Source: Aquincola sp.
GTDB lineage: Bacteria > Pseudomonadota > Gammaproteobacteria > Burkholderiales > Burkholderiaceae_C
Direction: 5' to 3'
Assembly (NCBI GenBank): GCA_029884035.1
Contig: JAOUIM010000139.1
Location: forward strand, 1 to 8,568
DNA length: 8,568 bases
Shown: positions 7,139 to 8,568 of the stretch, piece by piece
Layout: each line of letters starts with the position of its first letter
How positions within the stretch are numbered: position 1 is the stretch's first letter
Made by a program: the position numbers and the translations under genes
Notes under the pieces: model-generated
Databases searched by the model: none
What the model saw: only the letters and a program-made list of their open reading frames with translations
What the model was told of the DNA's origin: nothing

Positions 7139-8120
7139 GAAACTGGCGACTCTCAAGGACGGTTCGCGCGACGGCCAACTCGTTGTCGTCTCGCGTGACC
7201 TCGGCACGGCGCATTTTGCGACCGGCGTCGCGTCACGTCTGCAGCAGGTGCTGGACGACTGGAACTTCCTGTCGCCGCAACTCGAGGACCTGTACGTCAC
7301 GCTCAACCAAGGCAAGGCGCGGCATGCGTTCGAGTTCGTGCCCGAGATGTGCATGGCGCCGCTGCCGCGCGCCTACCAATGGGCCGACGGCTCGGCCTAC
7401 ATCAATCACGTGGAACTGGTGCGCGCAGCGCGCAAGGCCGAGGTGCCCGAGAGCTTCTACACCGACCCGCTGATGTACCAGGGCGGCAGCGACGACTTCC
7501 TCGGCCCCTGCGACGACGCGCCGTTCGCCAGCGAGGACTGGGGCATCGACTTCGAGAGCGAGATCGCGGTCGTGACCGCTGACGTCAAGAACGGCGCCAC
7601 GCCCGAGCAGGCGCTCGACGGCATCCGCCTCGTGATGCTGGCCAACGACTGGAGCCTGCGACACCTGATCCCGGCCGAGTTGGCCAAGGGCTTCGGTTTC
7701 TTCCAGAGCAAGCCCGCGACCGCGTTCAGCCCGGTGGCGGTGACGCCGGACGAACTGGGCGCCGCCTGGCAGGGCGGGCGCGTGCACCTGCCCGTCACTT
7801 CGACCTGGAACGGCGAGCGCGTCGGCCACTGCGATGCAGGGCCCGAGATGACCTTCCACTTCGGCCAGTTGATCGCGCACATCTGCAAGACGCGCAACGT
7901 GCGCGCCGGCTCGATCGTCGGCTCGGGCACGGTGAGCAACAAGGACTGGGCGCGCGGCTATTCGTGCATTGCCGAAAAGCGCGCGATCGAGACGATCCAG
8001 GACGGCGCGCCGAAGACGCCGTTCATGGCCTTCGGTGACACGATCCGCATCGAGATGACCGGTGCCGACGGCCAGTCGGTGTGCGGCGCGATCGAGCAGA
8101 AGGTCGTGCCCGCTCGCTGA
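7137..8120 (+). CDS. Fumarylacetoacetate hydrolase family protein
   Basis: This 327-residue cytoplasmic enzyme belongs to the FAH superfamily, metal-dependent hydrolases that cleave carbon-carbon bonds in acylpyruvate-type substrates. The metal ligands are visible: FESEI (Glu140 and Glu142) and NDWSLR (Asp171), matching Glu199, Glu201 and Asp233 of mouse FAH; Asp110 in FYTDP may match mouse Asp126. GSGTVSNKDW (262-271) is the conserved glycine-rich turn. The length is that of the shorter bacterial FAH group; true fumarylacetoacetases are about 420 residues. It could serve homogentisate/tyrosine breakdown, but no other gene of that pathway is nearby, so the substrate stays open. ATG 7137 begins with MKLATLKDGSRDG, which I recognise as the usual N-terminus of this group. 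No good Shine-Dalgarno precedes it, only GTGGA about 15 nt upstream. The ATG overlaps the start codon of the divergent DUF3108 gene. Confidence 0.93.
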   Translation: MKLATLKDGSRDGQLVVVSRDLGTAHFATGVASRLQQVLDDWNFLSPQLEDLYVTLNQGKARHAFEFVPEMCMAPLPRAYQWADGSAYINHVELVRAARKAEVPESFYTDPLMYQGGSDDFLGPCDDAPFASEDWGIDFESEIAVVTADVKNGATPEQALDGIRLVMLANDWSLRHLIPAELAKGFGFFQSKPATAFSPVAVTPDELGAAWQGGRVHLPVTSTWNGERVGHCDAGPEMTFHFGQLIAHICKTRNVRAGSIVGSGTVSNKDWARGYSCIAEKRAIETIQDGAPKTPFMAFGDTIRIEMTGADGQSVCGAIEQKVVPAR

Positions 8121-8129
8121 GCGGGCACG
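8105..8129. terminator. Hairpin between convergent genes, possible bidirectional terminator
   Basis: A perfect 11-bp stem (CGTGCCCGCTC at 8105-8115 with GAGCGGGCACG at 8119-8129) closes a 3-nt loop. It contains the TGA stop of the FAH-family gene (8118-8120) and lies 6 bp past the end of the convergent phasin-like gene (stop at 8136-8138). Neither side has a T-run, so it is not a classical intrinsic terminator. It may block 3' exonucleases or help termination for both genes. Confidence 0.5.
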
Positions 8130-8135
8130 TGCCGC

Positions 8136-8568
8136 TCAGCGCTTGCGCGCGGCGGCCTTCGCCGCCGGCTTGGGCGCTGCCGCCGCCGGCTTGCCGCGGT
8201 TGGCTTCCATCGCCTCGGTCATGCCCACCAGCACGCCGCTGACCATCGCGGCATAGCTGTCCGCGAGCGCCTGCGCGGCGCGCAGGCTGGCGGCGCGGCC
8301 CGACCGGATCGCACCTTGCGCCTGCGCCAGCAGCTCCTCGACACTGGTCGAGGCGGTCATGCCGGCAATCGAGCCGCCGGCCTTCACCTTGTCGAGCATC
8401 TGCTGCCAGGGCTGGGCCAGCGGGCTGGCCGACGACGCGGCCTTCTTGACCGTGTCCATCAGCATGTCCTCGAACTTGTCGAGGTCGTCGATCGCCTTCT
8501 TCAGCTGCTTCTCGCGCAGGTCGGCGCCACGGTCGACGAACTGCTGCAGCGCGGTGCGGTTGGCCTGC
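8136..8568 (-). CDS. Phasin-like alanine-rich helical protein, 5' end cut by window edge
   Basis: The frame is open from the right edge of the window to TGA 8136-8138, giving the last 143 residues; an ATG at 8465 lies inside it and is not the start, because in-frame coding continues upstream (LREKQLKKAIDDLDKFED). The visible part is almost all amphipathic helix, with charged heptad-like stretches, then an alanine-rich segment (AQAQGAIRSGRAASLRAAQA) and a low-complexity tail of Lys, Ala and Pro ending AARKR. Such a helix plus basic H1-like tail occurs in polyhydroxyalkanoate granule-associated phasins such as PhaF, which is the basis of the name. I do not recognise a decisive phasin motif, so a generic helical or DNA-binding-tail protein is possible. 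There is no signal peptide in the visible part. It converges on the FAH-family gene with a 15-bp gap. Confidence 0.75.
   Translation of the reverse strand, partial: QANRTALQQFVDRGADLREKQLKKAIDDLDKFEDMLMDTVKKAASSASPLAQPWQQMLDKVKAGGSIAGMTASTSVEELLAQAQGAIRSGRAASLRAAQALADSYAAMVSGVLVGMTEAMEANRGKPAAAAPKPAAKAAARKR

Overview
The window is about two-thirds G+C, with dense genes and short spacers. Its mix of genes points to a betaproteobacterium of the order Burkholderiales: a small DUF3567 protein (a family I know only from Betaproteobacteria), a DUF3108 protein, a cobalamin-dependent methionine synthase module, and an alanine/lysine-tailed phasin-like protein. The order is inferred from these proteins and base composition; no rRNA or other marker gene is present.

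Layout. Seven genes fill the window and no stretch over 300 bases lacks a gene. Five lie head to tail on the minus strand and are read from right to left: a membrane-anchored DUF3108 protein (7138 to 6065), DUF3567 (5995 to 5729), a tandem AAA+ ATPase (5642 to 3342), an MHYT-like/GGDEF/EAL cyclic-di-GMP protein (3227 to 1065), and the N-terminal homocysteine-binding module of MetH (1035 running off the left edge). A fumarylacetoacetate-hydrolase-family gene (7137 to 8120, plus strand) diverges from the DUF3108 gene, and the two ATG codons overlap in the palindrome TCATGA. A phasin-like gene on the minus strand enters from the right edge and converges on the hydrolase gene; a perfect 11-bp hairpin sits between their ends.

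How the genes may work together. DUF3567 and the AAA+ ATPase look like one transcription unit, with a textbook Shine-Dalgarno for DUF3567 and two alternative hairpins at the ATPase start. The cyclic-di-GMP gene appears to have its own sigma70-type promoter, whose -35 box overlaps the ATPase stop codon, so it may start a second unit that also carries metH (29-bp gap). The cyclic-di-GMP enzyme keeps every signature residue I can check in both catalytic domains, but its seven-helix sensor resembles an MHYT domain that has lost the Met/His metal-binding motifs. No mobile element, CRISPR array, tRNA or rRNA was seen. Most of the region looks like chromosomal housekeeping DNA. The points most worth following are the overlapping divergent start codons, the degenerate MHYT sensor, and the uncharacterised DUF3567/AAA+ pair.
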